Shown here one piece after another: positions 26,713-33,746 of a stretch of DNA of 42,306 nt. Numbering within the stretch: the first letter of the stretch is position 1; every line of letters starts with the position of its first letter. A program made the translations under genes and the position numbers. The notes under the pieces were generated by a model. That model was not told the origin of the DNA, did no database searches, and saw only the letters and a program-made list of their open reading frames with translations. The stretch comes from a virus, in the IMG/VR virus record IMGVR_UViG_3300023179_000205, positions 1 to 42,306 of that record, one strand, 5' to 3'.

Positions 26713-28095
26713 TTAAGATTCTTGTTGTTCTTTTTGTTTTTTTCTTTCTAACAGTTCTTTTATTCTGTTCCGATTCTTTTCTTCTTTTTGTTCTTCGTGA
26801 CCTAAGAATGTCACACTTTGTTCTGTATCTATTTCTAACATACCGTTATCGAACTTACAATTTTCAAATATAATTCCATCTTTACCGATCCTTGATTTTG
26901 TGATTGCGATTGTTGCCAAGTTCATTTCTTTTTGTTGTAATGATTTTGCGACCGTAATAATAACGTGTCCAACTTGTGCCTTTTTAATAGAACCACCCAT
27001 TTGATCTGTTGTTACAACCTCTGATGATATTGAATTTCTGTTACCTTGTGTTGCCGTCCATCCCGCTATATCCAACTCGTGACACATTGCTTCAAATCCT
27101 CGCATTACCGATCCTTCACTCTTCCATTCATCACCTAATGCTTTGTCAGGAACCACACAGTCAATATAGTCTAAAATAACCATATCAATTTTTATCCCTT
27201 CAGCAACCATCTTTCTTATTTGATTTTTAATCTGATTCATAGTCACAGTATCAGAAGGTAATTTTTTCAATATCAATTTGTTTTTTCTAGATGATTGAAG
27301 TTCTTTTACTTTTTCTGTTACTTCTTTTCTATTTTCAGAAAGATCGTCAGGGTGTATTCCTGTCCAAAGTGTAAAGTGTTTTCTTTGGATAATTTTTGGG
27401 TTGTCTTCAAAAAATATCTGAAGAACATTATACCCTAAGTTAAATGCGTGGTTAGCAATCTTTGTTGTGAACGTGGATTTACCAACACCGGTTGGTGCTA
27501 AGATAACACCGATTTCACCTTTAGCAAGACCACCTTTCAATAAGTTGTCAATACCAGGTACTCCAATTGGAATTGGATGTCTGTAATCATCATCCAATAC
27601 CTCATCAAGGTTAAAAAACACATCTGTTGTCCCCTTATCTACTTCACCAACTTGAAGTGCTCCCCTTACCATTTCTTCTAACTTATCATAACTTTCAAAA
27701 TCACCTTTATCGATGATTGATTGAGCCTTGGTCATTACTTTTTGGAGTTCTTGTTGTTTACAGAATTTAAGAGACTTTTCTTGAACAAATATTGAACCCT
27801 CGTCTGAAACGTTCTTAACCTGATCTAATGTGTCTAAAACGCTCTTTTGAGCCATCGGTGAACTGATTTCTGATTTAGTCAATTGTTCAAGGGTATCAAA
27901 TGTCGGTGTATGCTCATAATTTGAATAATATTCTTTGATCATTTGACAAATAATCTTAAAATATTGGTTATCAAAATAATGAGGATCAATAACTTCAATG
28001 ATGGAATTAGAAAAATCTTTGTAAGTAATTATGTTGTTTAGTAATTGAATTTGAAAAGTATTTCCTAAGTATCCGAAGTTTTTTTTGTCTGACAT
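26713..28095 (-). CDS. Replicative DNA helicase, DnaB/T4 gp41-like
   Basis: A 460-residue helicase. The N-terminal 150 residues are a helical DnaB-type domain, and the RecA-like domain starts with IGVPGIDNLLKGGLAKGEIG. Walker A is APTGVGKST (200-208) and Walker B is DMVILDYID with D309. GWTATQGNRNS near residue 350 corresponds to the sensor/H3 region. The C-terminus is a Lys/Glu/Gln-rich tail (RIKELLERKKQKEQQES), which may contact a primase or loader. No primase domain is fused and no primase gene appears in this window. An AACTATATTTATTAAAAC element (ATAAATA at 28124-28130 on the plus strand) lies 28 bases before the ATG. The gene is followed by the reductase gene. Confidence 0.9.
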   Translation of the reverse strand: MSDKKNFGYLGNTFQIQLLNNIITYKDFSNSIIEVIDPHYFDNQYFKIICQMIKEYYSNYEHTPTFDTLEQLTKSEISSPMAQKSVLDTLDQVKNVSDEGSIFVQEKSLKFCKQQELQKVMTKAQSIIDKGDFESYDKLEEMVRGALQVGEVDKGTTDVFFNLDEVLDDDYRHPIPIGVPGIDNLLKGGLAKGEIGVILAPTGVGKSTFTTKIANHAFNLGYNVLQIFFEDNPKIIQRKHFTLWTGIHPDDLSENRKEVTEKVKELQSSRKNKLILKKLPSDTVTMNQIKNQIRKMVAEGIKIDMVILDYIDCVVPDKALGDEWKSEGSVMRGFEAMCHELDIAGWTATQGNRNSISSEVVTTDQMGGSIKKAQVGHVIITVAKSLQQKEMNLATIAITKSRIGKDGIIFENCKFDNGMLEIDTEQSVTFLGHEEQKEEKNRNRIKELLERKKQKEQQES

Positions 28096-28133
28096 ATTGT
28101 ATAGATTTTTGTTCCTTGTTTTAATAAATATAG

Positions 28134-28586
28134 TTAAGCAAACGAATAATTAAGATAGTTGTAAGATAAATTTTTGTCTGATAAAATGTCAGTCAATTCT
28201 CTTAAAATGTTTTTTATGTCTGGTCGTATATCCAGCGTATATCTTACCTTTGGTGGGTATAATTTCGCGTCAATTACTCTATGACAAATTGTCTTATTTC
28301 CGACCTTTAAAATAATGTTAAATACTTCGGGTCCGTCTGTGTTTGATGTTTCTAAAACGCTTGGGTCTTCTTCAATTTGGTATCTGTTGTCTAACATATA
28401 AACCATACACTTGTTTCTCAATTTTGTTTGAAGTGACTCAGATAGATACTTAATGTAGTCGTATAATTCAACTGATTTTTCAGTCTTTTCTTCATATCCC
28501 TTTACATTAAAGAATCTTTGAACCACAAAATTGTTGTTAAGTGTAATTAGAAACTCAACCTTTGTTACATCATTCTGCTCTTTCAT
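28134..28586 (-). CDS. Unknown protein in replication module (150 aa)
   Basis: A 150-residue protein I cannot assign. It has two predicted beta-rich segments (VEFLITLNNNFVVQRFFNVK and EVFNIILKVGNKTICHRVID) and a C-terminal helix (PDIKNILRELTDILSDKNLS). It has no membrane segment and no nuclease, ATPase or zinc motif. It begins four bases after the exonuclease gene and precedes the helicase, so a replication accessory role such as a loader or a small DNA-binding factor is possible, but that is context only. Confidence 0.6.
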   Translation of the reverse strand: MKEQNDVTKVEFLITLNNNFVVQRFFNVKGYEEKTEKSVELYDYIKYLSESLQTKLRNKCMVYMLDNRYQIEEDPSVLETSNTDGPEVFNIILKVGNKTICHRVIDAKLYPPKVRYTLDIRPDIKNILRELTDILSDKNLSYNYLNYSFA

Positions 28587-28590
28587 AATT

Positions 28591-29598
28591 TTACTTTTTT
28601 GTTTTAAACTTTGTTTTTTCTTTTCTTGTTAACTTTAAAAATGGTTTTAAAAAATATACCCACTGTTCATCCCCTTTTGGTAGGTATTTAAACAATCCGT
28701 CGTCCATCATCATCCGAATTAAGTTCTTATACCCTCTTCCGTCAGGATCCAATGACTCAGAGTAATATAATTCAACTAATTCTTTTCCTTCTTCACTAAT
28801 AAGCGGTTCCGATAAATCCACAATCTTTTTATTGATTTCAAAAAACTCGTCACCAAAAATACCTTCTTTTGTTTTACCTGTTAATAGGTTTTTTAAGACG
28901 GTATTATCTTTTTGTTCTTTTAGTAATTTTTCACCTTTTTGTAAAATATCCGAAAAACTAACCTCTTTATCAAGTATCTCAGGAAATAGTTTAATTAATG
29001 TTTTTTCACCTAAGTAATAGATACCATCTATATTATCCGATTTATCACCCGATACTATCTTATATGTTTTAACATTAAAGTGGGGAATCTCTATTTCATG
29101 TAGTTTGATTTTATCTCCATTCTTATAATACTTTTTAGTGTTAGGCGAATAAAGAGTTACATCTTCCGAGATAAGTTGTGTAAGGTCTCTATCACCACTA
29201 AAAATGGTTTTAAATTCGTCTTTGGATATTTTACAATAATAGGCGATGAGGTCGTCCGCTTCAGAATTTTCAAATTCAATTTGTCTAACAAACATTTCCT
29301 CCAAGTATTGTTTTACTCTTTGTTTTTGTTTTCTAAATGATTCTTCTTTGAAGTCATCTGTCACACCTTTTCGGTTAAGTTTGTATTTTGGGTAAATTTT
29401 TCTTCTTTCCGATGTGCTGGTTTCTCCATCCCAAAAAACTATGACCTTATTGTAGTTATGTTCATCAATAAATCTACGTAAAGTGTTAAGGAAATGCCAA
29501 ATACCCCCTACATGCTCCAACCCATTGAAATATCCTTTAACACCGTGAAAACCAATCTTCAATAGGTTATTTCCATCAACCAATAAAGTTTTATTCAT
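28591..29598 (-). CDS. 5'-3' exonuclease / RNase H, T4 rnh-like FLAP nuclease
   Basis: A 335-residue FEN/PIN-type nuclease that removes RNA primers during lagging-strand synthesis. Acidic metal ligands occur at the expected places: D8 in LLVDGNNLL, D57 in VFWDGE, E113/D115/D116 in ENSEADDLIAYY, D136/D138 in FSGDRDLTQL, and D185/D188 in VSGDKSDNIDGI. The helix-hairpin-helix after the last block (YYLGEKTLIKLFPE) fits DNA binding. Length is near T4 RNase H (305). Its start overlaps the HNH endonuclease gene by eight bases, and it lies upstream of the unknown 150-residue gene and the helicase. Assignment rests on the complete motif set. Confidence 0.9.
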   Translation of the reverse strand: MNKTLLVDGNNLLKIGFHGVKGYFNGLEHVGGIWHFLNTLRRFIDEHNYNKVIVFWDGETSTSERRKIYPKYKLNRKGVTDDFKEESFRKQKQRVKQYLEEMFVRQIEFENSEADDLIAYYCKISKDEFKTIFSGDRDLTQLISEDVTLYSPNTKKYYKNGDKIKLHEIEIPHFNVKTYKIVSGDKSDNIDGIYYLGEKTLIKLFPEILDKEVSFSDILQKGEKLLKEQKDNTVLKNLLTGKTKEGIFGDEFFEINKKIVDLSEPLISEEGKELVELYYSESLDPDGRGYKNLIRMMMDDGLFKYLPKGDEQWVYFLKPFLKLTRKEKTKFKTKK

Positions 29599-30313
29599 TT
29601 ACCACACTAATTAATGGTTCAACAATTTTGTTTCCTTTTTTCATATTTTCAACAGCCCACAGAGGTTGTAAGTTAGTATAATAGCATAATTTGTAAAGTT
29701 CTTCTTCTGTTTTTGCCGAAGACAATGGGATTATATGATCTATGTGCCACTCACTTCTATTATCCCAAGTCATTCCTCGACTAAATTGTTTTTCTAAGTG
29801 TTCTTTTAATTCTTGAGGTGTACATCCAATAATTTCAAAAGTTTTATTTTTTTTAGTGATGTTACTTTTCTTTAAATAATTACATAATCTTGACCTCATA
29901 CCACATAATAATGAATAGACTGTGTTGTTTTTTTTCTTGTTAGATTCATAAATATTTCTAATATTTTTAGTATTTTTTCGATACGTTTTATTTTTATCAA
30001 GTATTTCTTTTTTATTAATATTATAATATATTTTTTTTCGATCATTAATTTTATCTAAATTTTCTTGTCTATATTTTTTTTGATAGTCTAAGACGGTCTG
30101 TTTTGTTTCTTGATAATGTTTTTTAATTTTTTCTTTATTACTATTTCTCCACTTTTTTTTTCTCTCTGAGACATTGTCACCCACATATGTTTTTTCAATA
30201 CTATTCCGGCATTTTTTACAAAAGTATCTATACCCATCTTTTGAAGATTTCAACTTACCAAATTCGCAAATGTTTTTTTCAACATTACATTTAGTACAAA
30301 CTTTTGTCTCCAT
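29591..30313 (-). CDS. HNH endonuclease with N-terminal zinc finger, free-standing
   Basis: A 240-residue nuclease. The N-terminus has a CxxC...CxxC zinc ribbon (C6, C9, C32, C35). The middle is a very Lys/Asn-rich helical arm with a repeating pattern of Tyr, Asn and Lys that probably lies along DNA. The C-terminal HNH core is EWHIDHIIPLSSA (H190, D192, H193) followed by TNLQPLWAVENMKKGN (N214, N223). Such genes are mobile in T-even-type phages. It overlaps the RHH gene by 23 bases and the exonuclease gene by eight, so it has become translationally tied to both. Its very low GC and Lys content differ from the neighbouring replication genes, in line with acquisition. Confidence 0.88.
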   Translation of the reverse strand: METKVCTKCNVEKNICEFGKLKSSKDGYRYFCKKCRNSIEKTYVGDNVSERKKKWRNSNKEKIKKHYQETKQTVLDYQKKYRQENLDKINDRKKIYYNINKKEILDKNKTYRKNTKNIRNIYESNKKKNNTVYSLLCGMRSRLCNYLKKSNITKKNKTFEIIGCTPQELKEHLEKQFSRGMTWDNRSEWHIDHIIPLSSAKTEEELYKLCYYTNLQPLWAVENMKKGNKIVEPLISVVNE

Positions 30314-30455
30314 TTTTAATATACTCTTTTAAAAGTTTATTAACAAGAGAAGATAGGTTTATAGATTTATCTTTAAAGTAATGTGGTAATTCGGGATCAA
30401 TAGATACCGCTAATTTTACTTTCTTTTTTTCTTCTTCAACTTTTTTTCTCCCCAT
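30291..30455 (-). CDS. Small ribbon-helix-helix-like protein (54 aa)
   Basis: I place the start at the ATG at 30455. A TTG 18 bases upstream would add MVIFIN, but those codons are the TATTTAT leader element (30460-30466). The 54-residue product has a Lys/Glu-rich head (GRKKVEEEKKK) and then VKLAVSIDPELPHYFKDKSI and NLSSLVNKLLKEYI, a beta strand plus two helices as in Arc/MetJ-type ribbon-helix-helix DNA-binding proteins. It overlaps the HNH gene by 23 bases. It may repress its own transcript, including the endonuclease, but that is inference. Too short for firm family assignment. Confidence 0.6.
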   Translation of the reverse strand: MGRKKVEEEKKKVKLAVSIDPELPHYFKDKSINLSSLVNKLLKEYIKNGDKSLY

Positions 30456-30504
30456 ATTAATAAATATCACCAAATAACTAAAAAGTATAATTATTTATAT
30501 TTTA

Positions 30505-31491
30505 TTATTCTTCTTCATTGTATTCTGTAGACTCATCTAAAGAGTAATTAGTATCCCCCATTTTTGTAATCCAATAGTCTGAGTATTCTTTTTTGTATTT
30601 ATCCAATGAATCTTTCGTGTCAGAAATGTATCCATGAGGAACCGCAATAATTTTACTATCCTTATAACCAATACCATTAACGTGATTTTTTAAAATTGAT
30701 ATCTTAGTCCTAATAGCAAAAGATACTTTTCTACCGTTTTTAGTTGCGTCTATGTGACTAATTCCCGCCTTTTTCTGATTACCAAAAAGAAACACTAAAC
30801 TACTTGCTAACCAAACCGCAGTTCCACCTTTAGCCTGAATTTCGGGTTGCCCGAAGGGGTTGTCGGGTAATAGTACCCAAGGCTGATTTAAAATCACTAA
30901 AGTATTGTAATAAGGGTAGTCTTCTTTTTTAGATTTTGAAATTCTTGAGTGTATACCCATTCCTATTTTATCCGCTAAAACTTTAGCGTTGTGCATCCCT
31001 CCTCCTTTACCATCAAAAGTCATTTGACAAGGGATACTACCAATACTGTCCCAAAGAAATAACAAACTATATGGTATGTCTCCCTTTTCTTGAGCATCTA
31101 GTATGTCATTAATAAAGTCAGTTGCTTGTTCAATCACATCAAAAGAATCATTAAAAATAAACATACCGTCATATTCACCGTCTTCATTTTTCTCAACTTC
31201 TAATCCTAATTCTATTGCATGCTCCCAACTCCATTTTTTTTCAGTAATTATCAATACAGGTAAATGGCCTTTACGTTGCGCATCAGCGGCGGCTAAAATC
31301 ATAGCAGTTGTTTTTGAAGTATTTGAATGACCTAAAAACATATTTATTCCGCCCATTACCGGTCCCGGTAAACCACAAGCATCCATAAAAGCATCACCAC
31401 AACTGTAAAAAGATTCCGGTTTATACTTTGTTTTAGTTGAAAATTTATCTTTAATGCTGTCTAATGATATAACTTTTTTTTTAATTGCCAT
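30505..31491 (-). CDS. uvsX: Recombinase, UvsX/RecA-like
   Basis: A 328-residue RecA-fold strand-exchange protein for recombination-dependent replication and repair. Walker A reads FLGHSNTSKTT (54-62), where the usual GKT is SKT; T4 UvsX also has an atypical P-loop. Walker B is SLLFLWDSIG (142-151). LVILNQPWVL and the glycine-rich EIQAKGGTAVWLASSLVFLF match loop 2 and the following strand. The acidic C-terminus (SLDESTEYNEEE) resembles the regulatory tail of RecA proteins. It overlaps the 97-residue gene by 11 bases and lies downstream of gp32, the expected partner. The 54-residue RHH gene follows after 49 bases. Confidence 0.9.
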   Translation of the reverse strand: MAIKKKVISLDSIKDKFSTKTKYKPESFYSCGDAFMDACGLPGPVMGGINMFLGHSNTSKTTAMILAAADAQRKGHLPVLIITEKKWSWEHAIELGLEVEKNEDGEYDGMFIFNDSFDVIEQATDFINDILDAQEKGDIPYSLLFLWDSIGSIPCQMTFDGKGGGMHNAKVLADKIGMGIHSRISKSKKEDYPYYNTLVILNQPWVLLPDNPFGQPEIQAKGGTAVWLASSLVFLFGNQKKAGISHIDATKNGRKVSFAIRTKISILKNHVNGIGYKDSKIIAVPHGYISDTKDSLDKYKKEYSDYWITKMGDTNYSLDESTEYNEEE

Positions 31492-31774
31492 CCTCTTCTT
31501 TTTGTTCGTTTAAAATTTTTAACATGTCTTCAGTTACTTCAAACTTTTCATCTCTTTTGACATTGTATTTGTAAACAGTTTCCAACATTTCAAGCTTATC
31601 TTTTGCGTTTGTCATTTTCTCAACAAACCTATCCATTTCCTCTAAGTGTTGTGGGTGTTCTCCAATACCTACAGAATTATTAAAGTAAACTAAAAGTGTT
31701 GCTTCGGCTTCAGCCATTTCTGACCTATATTTCAAGGTCAGGGCTTCATACATTTTTTGTGCTATCTTATTCAT
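31481..31774 (-). CDS. Small helical protein between gp32 and UvsX genes (97 aa)
   Basis: A 97-residue, mostly helical and charged protein with AQKMYEALTLKYRSEMAEAE then VYFNNSVGIGEHPQHLEEMD and a coiled-coil-like DRFVEKMTNAKDKLEMLETV. A similar GIGEHPQH segment is familiar from small conserved proteins of T4-like phages, but I know of no function for it. The position between the single-strand binding protein and UvsX would suit a mediator such as T4 UvsY, yet I see no sequence evidence for that. It overlaps the uvsX start by 11 bases, so it is translationally coupled to it. Confidence 0.65.
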   Translation of the reverse strand: MNKIAQKMYEALTLKYRSEMAEAEATLLVYFNNSVGIGEHPQHLEEMDRFVEKMTNAKDKLEMLETVYKYNVKRDEKFEVTEDMLKILNEQKEEDGN

Positions 31775-31785
31775 AATATTTTAAA

Positions 31786-32637
31786 TTAGAAAGGTAATTC
31801 TTCTGATGGTTCATCATTTGCTTGTGGGTCAACAATAGGTGTTTCTTCTTTTTGTGTGCCACCTAATGAGATTTCAGCCTCTTCACCATAAACATATTTT
31901 TTAAGTTCTGAGTTCCACATAGGTGTTTCACCTACGGCAACAGCTTCTAAATACTCAACAGGTTTTTTAGAGTATGCGTCATTCCAAGTTAACTCATCTT
32001 GTAACCAACCTTCCATGATTTCTTTATCTGTGTGTAATGGAGCCGGATCATCATACATAATTGTTTGAACAACAGTGTATTCTTTTCCTTGTGGTGTTTT
32101 TGCTTTGATTAGTTCAATAATAAGGTCTCTACCTTTTTCTGAATCTGTTACGTCACCTTTTGCTTTCCAAATAGGAAGGATTTTATCTAAAACACCTTCT
32201 TGTTTGTAGTTGTGTTTAAATCTCCAAAATTTAACACCGTCTTGTTCATTATCTCTATCAATAACTTTTACGATGTAAAATAAACGTGAACGGTATTGTG
32301 AAGCCAATTCTTTATCTTCTTTTTTACCTGTTGAAATAAGTTCATTATAAACTTCTGTTAAAGGAGATCTTTCGTTGTCATTTTTTTCAGGGTCATACAA
32401 CTTAACCCACTGCCCATTAACTTGAATTTCGTGATACCAAACCTCAACAAATGGTGATGAACCGTCTTTTGTAGGTAACACTCTAATTCTTTTTTGTGCT
32501 GATTTTTCATTTTTTTGAAGAATTGCAGAAAAATACTTTTTCATTCTGTCTTCTTGTGAGATGTTTTGTCTCGGTGACCCACTTGGTTGTGAGTTCTTTT
32601 CGTACTGTGCAAGTACTGCGTCAATTGAATTTGCCAT
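31786..32637 (-). CDS. Single-stranded DNA-binding protein, gp32-like
   Basis: A 283-residue protein with the layout of T4 gp32: a basic N-terminus for cooperative binding (KSAQKRIRVLPTKDG follows a polar lead), a central OB-like core with aromatic residues (FVEVWYHEIQVNGQWVKLYD, VKFWRFKHNYK), and an acidic tail. It contains no cysteine at all, so it cannot form the zinc site of T4 gp32. It ends SEELPF, reminiscent of the acidic-PF tip of bacterial SSB rather than the gp32 tail. A strong promoter lies 38-68 bases upstream, and a terminator isolates it from the preceding gene. It probably coats single strands and recruits UvsX and helicase partners. Confidence 0.85.
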   Translation of the reverse strand: MANSIDAVLAQYEKNSQPSGSPRQNISQEDRMKKYFSAILQKNEKSAQKRIRVLPTKDGSSPFVEVWYHEIQVNGQWVKLYDPEKNDNERSPLTEVYNELISTGKKEDKELASQYRSRLFYIVKVIDRDNEQDGVKFWRFKHNYKQEGVLDKILPIWKAKGDVTDSEKGRDLIIELIKAKTPQGKEYTVVQTIMYDDPAPLHTDKEIMEGWLQDELTWNDAYSKKPVEYLEAVAVGETPMWNSELKKYVYGEEAEISLGGTQKEETPIVDPQANDEPSEELPF

Positions 32638-32674
32638 AGATTTTGTTTTTAATTTTTAACTCTTTTATCTATAA

Positions 32675-32705
32675 CAATTATAAGTGAATTTGGTAGAATG
32701 TCAAA
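32675..32705 (-). promoter_or_regulatory. Strong promoter for gp32-like gene
   Basis: On the minus strand TTGACA (32704-32699), a 16-base spacer and TATAAT (32682-32677) form an almost ideal sigma-70 promoter. The same bases also read TTTG, 19 bases, TATAATTG, matching the Bacteroidota consensus TTTG-N19-TAnnTTTG with one mismatch. The predicted start is about 30 bases before the ATG. Confidence 0.75.
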
Positions 32706-32710
32706 TAAAA

Positions 32711-32730
32711 AAGGGACCTTGTGGTCCCTT
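32711..32730 (-). terminator. Rho-independent-like terminator after the Ala/Pro-repeat gene
   Basis: Minus strand AAGGGACC, loop ACAA, GGTCCCTT, then TTTTATTT: an 8-bp GC-rich perfect stem followed by a U-rich tail, seven bases after the stop of the 248-residue gene and just upstream of the gp32 promoter. Confidence 0.85.
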
Positions 32731-32737
32731 ATATTTT

Positions 32738-33484
32738 TTACATTTGTTCTTCTTCGTCGTCGTAAATATTAAATGTTTTCTTTACTTCATTTGGAGAAAA
32801 GTTTTCCACTTCATCTGCGGTTAAAACATATTCATTTTTTCCTGATTTATCCATTTCTACTTTTTTATCGTCAAAAAAATCAGTTAATTTTTGATTATAT
32901 GGATATGAATCTAAAGATCTTAACATAAGTTTCTCTTCTGGTGTTTTTTCTCTATATCTATCTAACTTTGTTTCTAAATTTTCAATCTTGTTTATTATTT
33001 GATCCATGTTTTGTAATTTAGATTGTAAGTCATCAAGTTTTGCAATCATATCATCCATGAAAGAATCTTGTTTATCTTTAATTTCTTGTTGTGCTGTAAC
33101 TAAATCTGTAATGTCAATTTCTTCTGTATCCTCTTCACCTTCTTCACCTTCTTTTTCTGCACCAACTTCCTCAACATCTGGATCATTTGCAATATCAATC
33201 GGTTCAGGAACTTCTGTTCCACCAGCGGCCCCTGCGTCAGCTCCTGCTGCTGGATCAGCGGGTGGTTCTGCACCTGCTGCTGGATCAGCGGGTGGTTCTG
33301 CACCTGCTGCTGGATTTGCTGGTGGTTCTGCACCTGCTGCTGGATCTGCTGGTGGTTCTGCACCTGCTGCTGGATCAGCGGGTGGTTCTGCACCTGCGGC
33401 TAAAGGGTCTTGTTCATTAAGAATGTAACTGTTAATTTGTTTAATTCTTTTTATTTCTTCTAATATTTTTTTTTCTGTGTTCAT
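32738..33484 (-). CDS. Ala/Pro-repeat acidic coiled-coil protein (248 aa), possible internal virion protein
   Basis: The N-terminus MNTEKKILEEIKRIKQINSY followed by ILNEQ is a short amphipathic helix ending in L22-N23-E24, which fits the T4 prohead protease rule (L/I-x-E). A capsid-targeting propeptide is therefore possible. Next comes a run of AEPPADPAAG repeats (about residues 28-85), then an acidic stretch rich in Glu, then a coiled coil (TAQQEIKDKQDSFMDDMIAK, QSKLQNMDQIINKIENLETK), then a compact C-terminal domain (SLDSYPYNQKLTDFFDDKK). There is no enzyme motif. It has its own terminator at 32711-32730. An internal head or scaffold protein is a plausible reading, not proven. Confidence 0.6.
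   Translation of the reverse strand: MNTEKKILEEIKRIKQINSYILNEQDPLAAGAEPPADPAAGAEPPADPAAGAEPPANPAAGAEPPADPAAGAEPPADPAAGADAGAAGGTEVPEPIDIANDPDVEEVGAEKEGEEGEEDTEEIDITDLVTAQQEIKDKQDSFMDDMIAKLDDLQSKLQNMDQIINKIENLETKLDRYREKTPEEKLMLRSLDSYPYNQKLTDFFDDKKVEMDKSGKNEYVLTADEVENFSPNEVKKTFNIYDDEEEQM
33241..33400 (-). repeat. 30-bp tandem repeat (five units plus a partial) in coding sequence
   Basis: Five full 30-base units (plus-strand period beginning CACCTGCTGCTGGATCAGCG) and a 10-base partial encode the AEPPADPAAG decamer. Units 3 and 4 differ from the rest at a few positions (TTTGCT or TCTGCT for TCAGCG). It is more GC-rich than its surroundings. Confidence 0.9.
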
Positions 33485-33495
33485 ATTACATTTTT

Positions 33496-33723
33496 TTAAC
33501 CATTCAATAATGTCTTAACACCGGTAGGTGTTTCAACTCTTAATGTTCTATTAGTTTTCATGGTGTTGTCTACTCTCTCAATAAGACCGTCCTTCATTCT
33601 AATCGTATAACAATCACCAGTATCCAAGTCACAAACTTGTTTATGGTTATCATCTATTTGTTTTTCAGATATTCTAGTATCTTTTCTCAAATAGTCGTCT
33701 AATAAATTTTTTACATTACTCAT
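33496..33723 (-). CDS. Small protein of unknown function (75 aa)
   Basis: A 75-residue protein, LLDDYLRKDTRISEKQIDDN then CDLDTGDCYTIRMKDGLIER, with a short helix followed by a beta-hairpin-like region with two cysteines seven residues apart. I do not recognise it. An ATAAATA element (plus-strand reading, within TATAAATATAG at 33735-33745) precedes the ATG by about 11 bases. It lies between the giant hub-type gene and the Ala/Pro-repeat gene. Confidence 0.6.
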   Translation of the reverse strand: MSNVKNLLDDYLRKDTRISEKQIDDNHKQVCDLDTGDCYTIRMKDGLIERVDNTMKTNRTLRVETPTGVKTLLNG

Positions 33724-33746
33724 AGTTTTTTTTATATAAATATAGA

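Noticed and set aside
31481-31774. UvsY identity for the 97-residue protein
   Set aside because: Position next to uvsX is suggestive, but I see no sequence resemblance to UvsY.
33241-33400. CRISPR-like periodic repeat
   Set aside because: The units are directly adjacent with no spacers and lie in frame in a coding sequence.
33006-33428. Plus-strand open frame rich in Ala/Ser/Gly, and a minus-strand Gln-rich frame at 33100-33393
   Set aside because: Both are other-frame readings of the 30-bp repeat in the Ala/Pro-repeat gene; the low-complexity repeat keeps all frames open.
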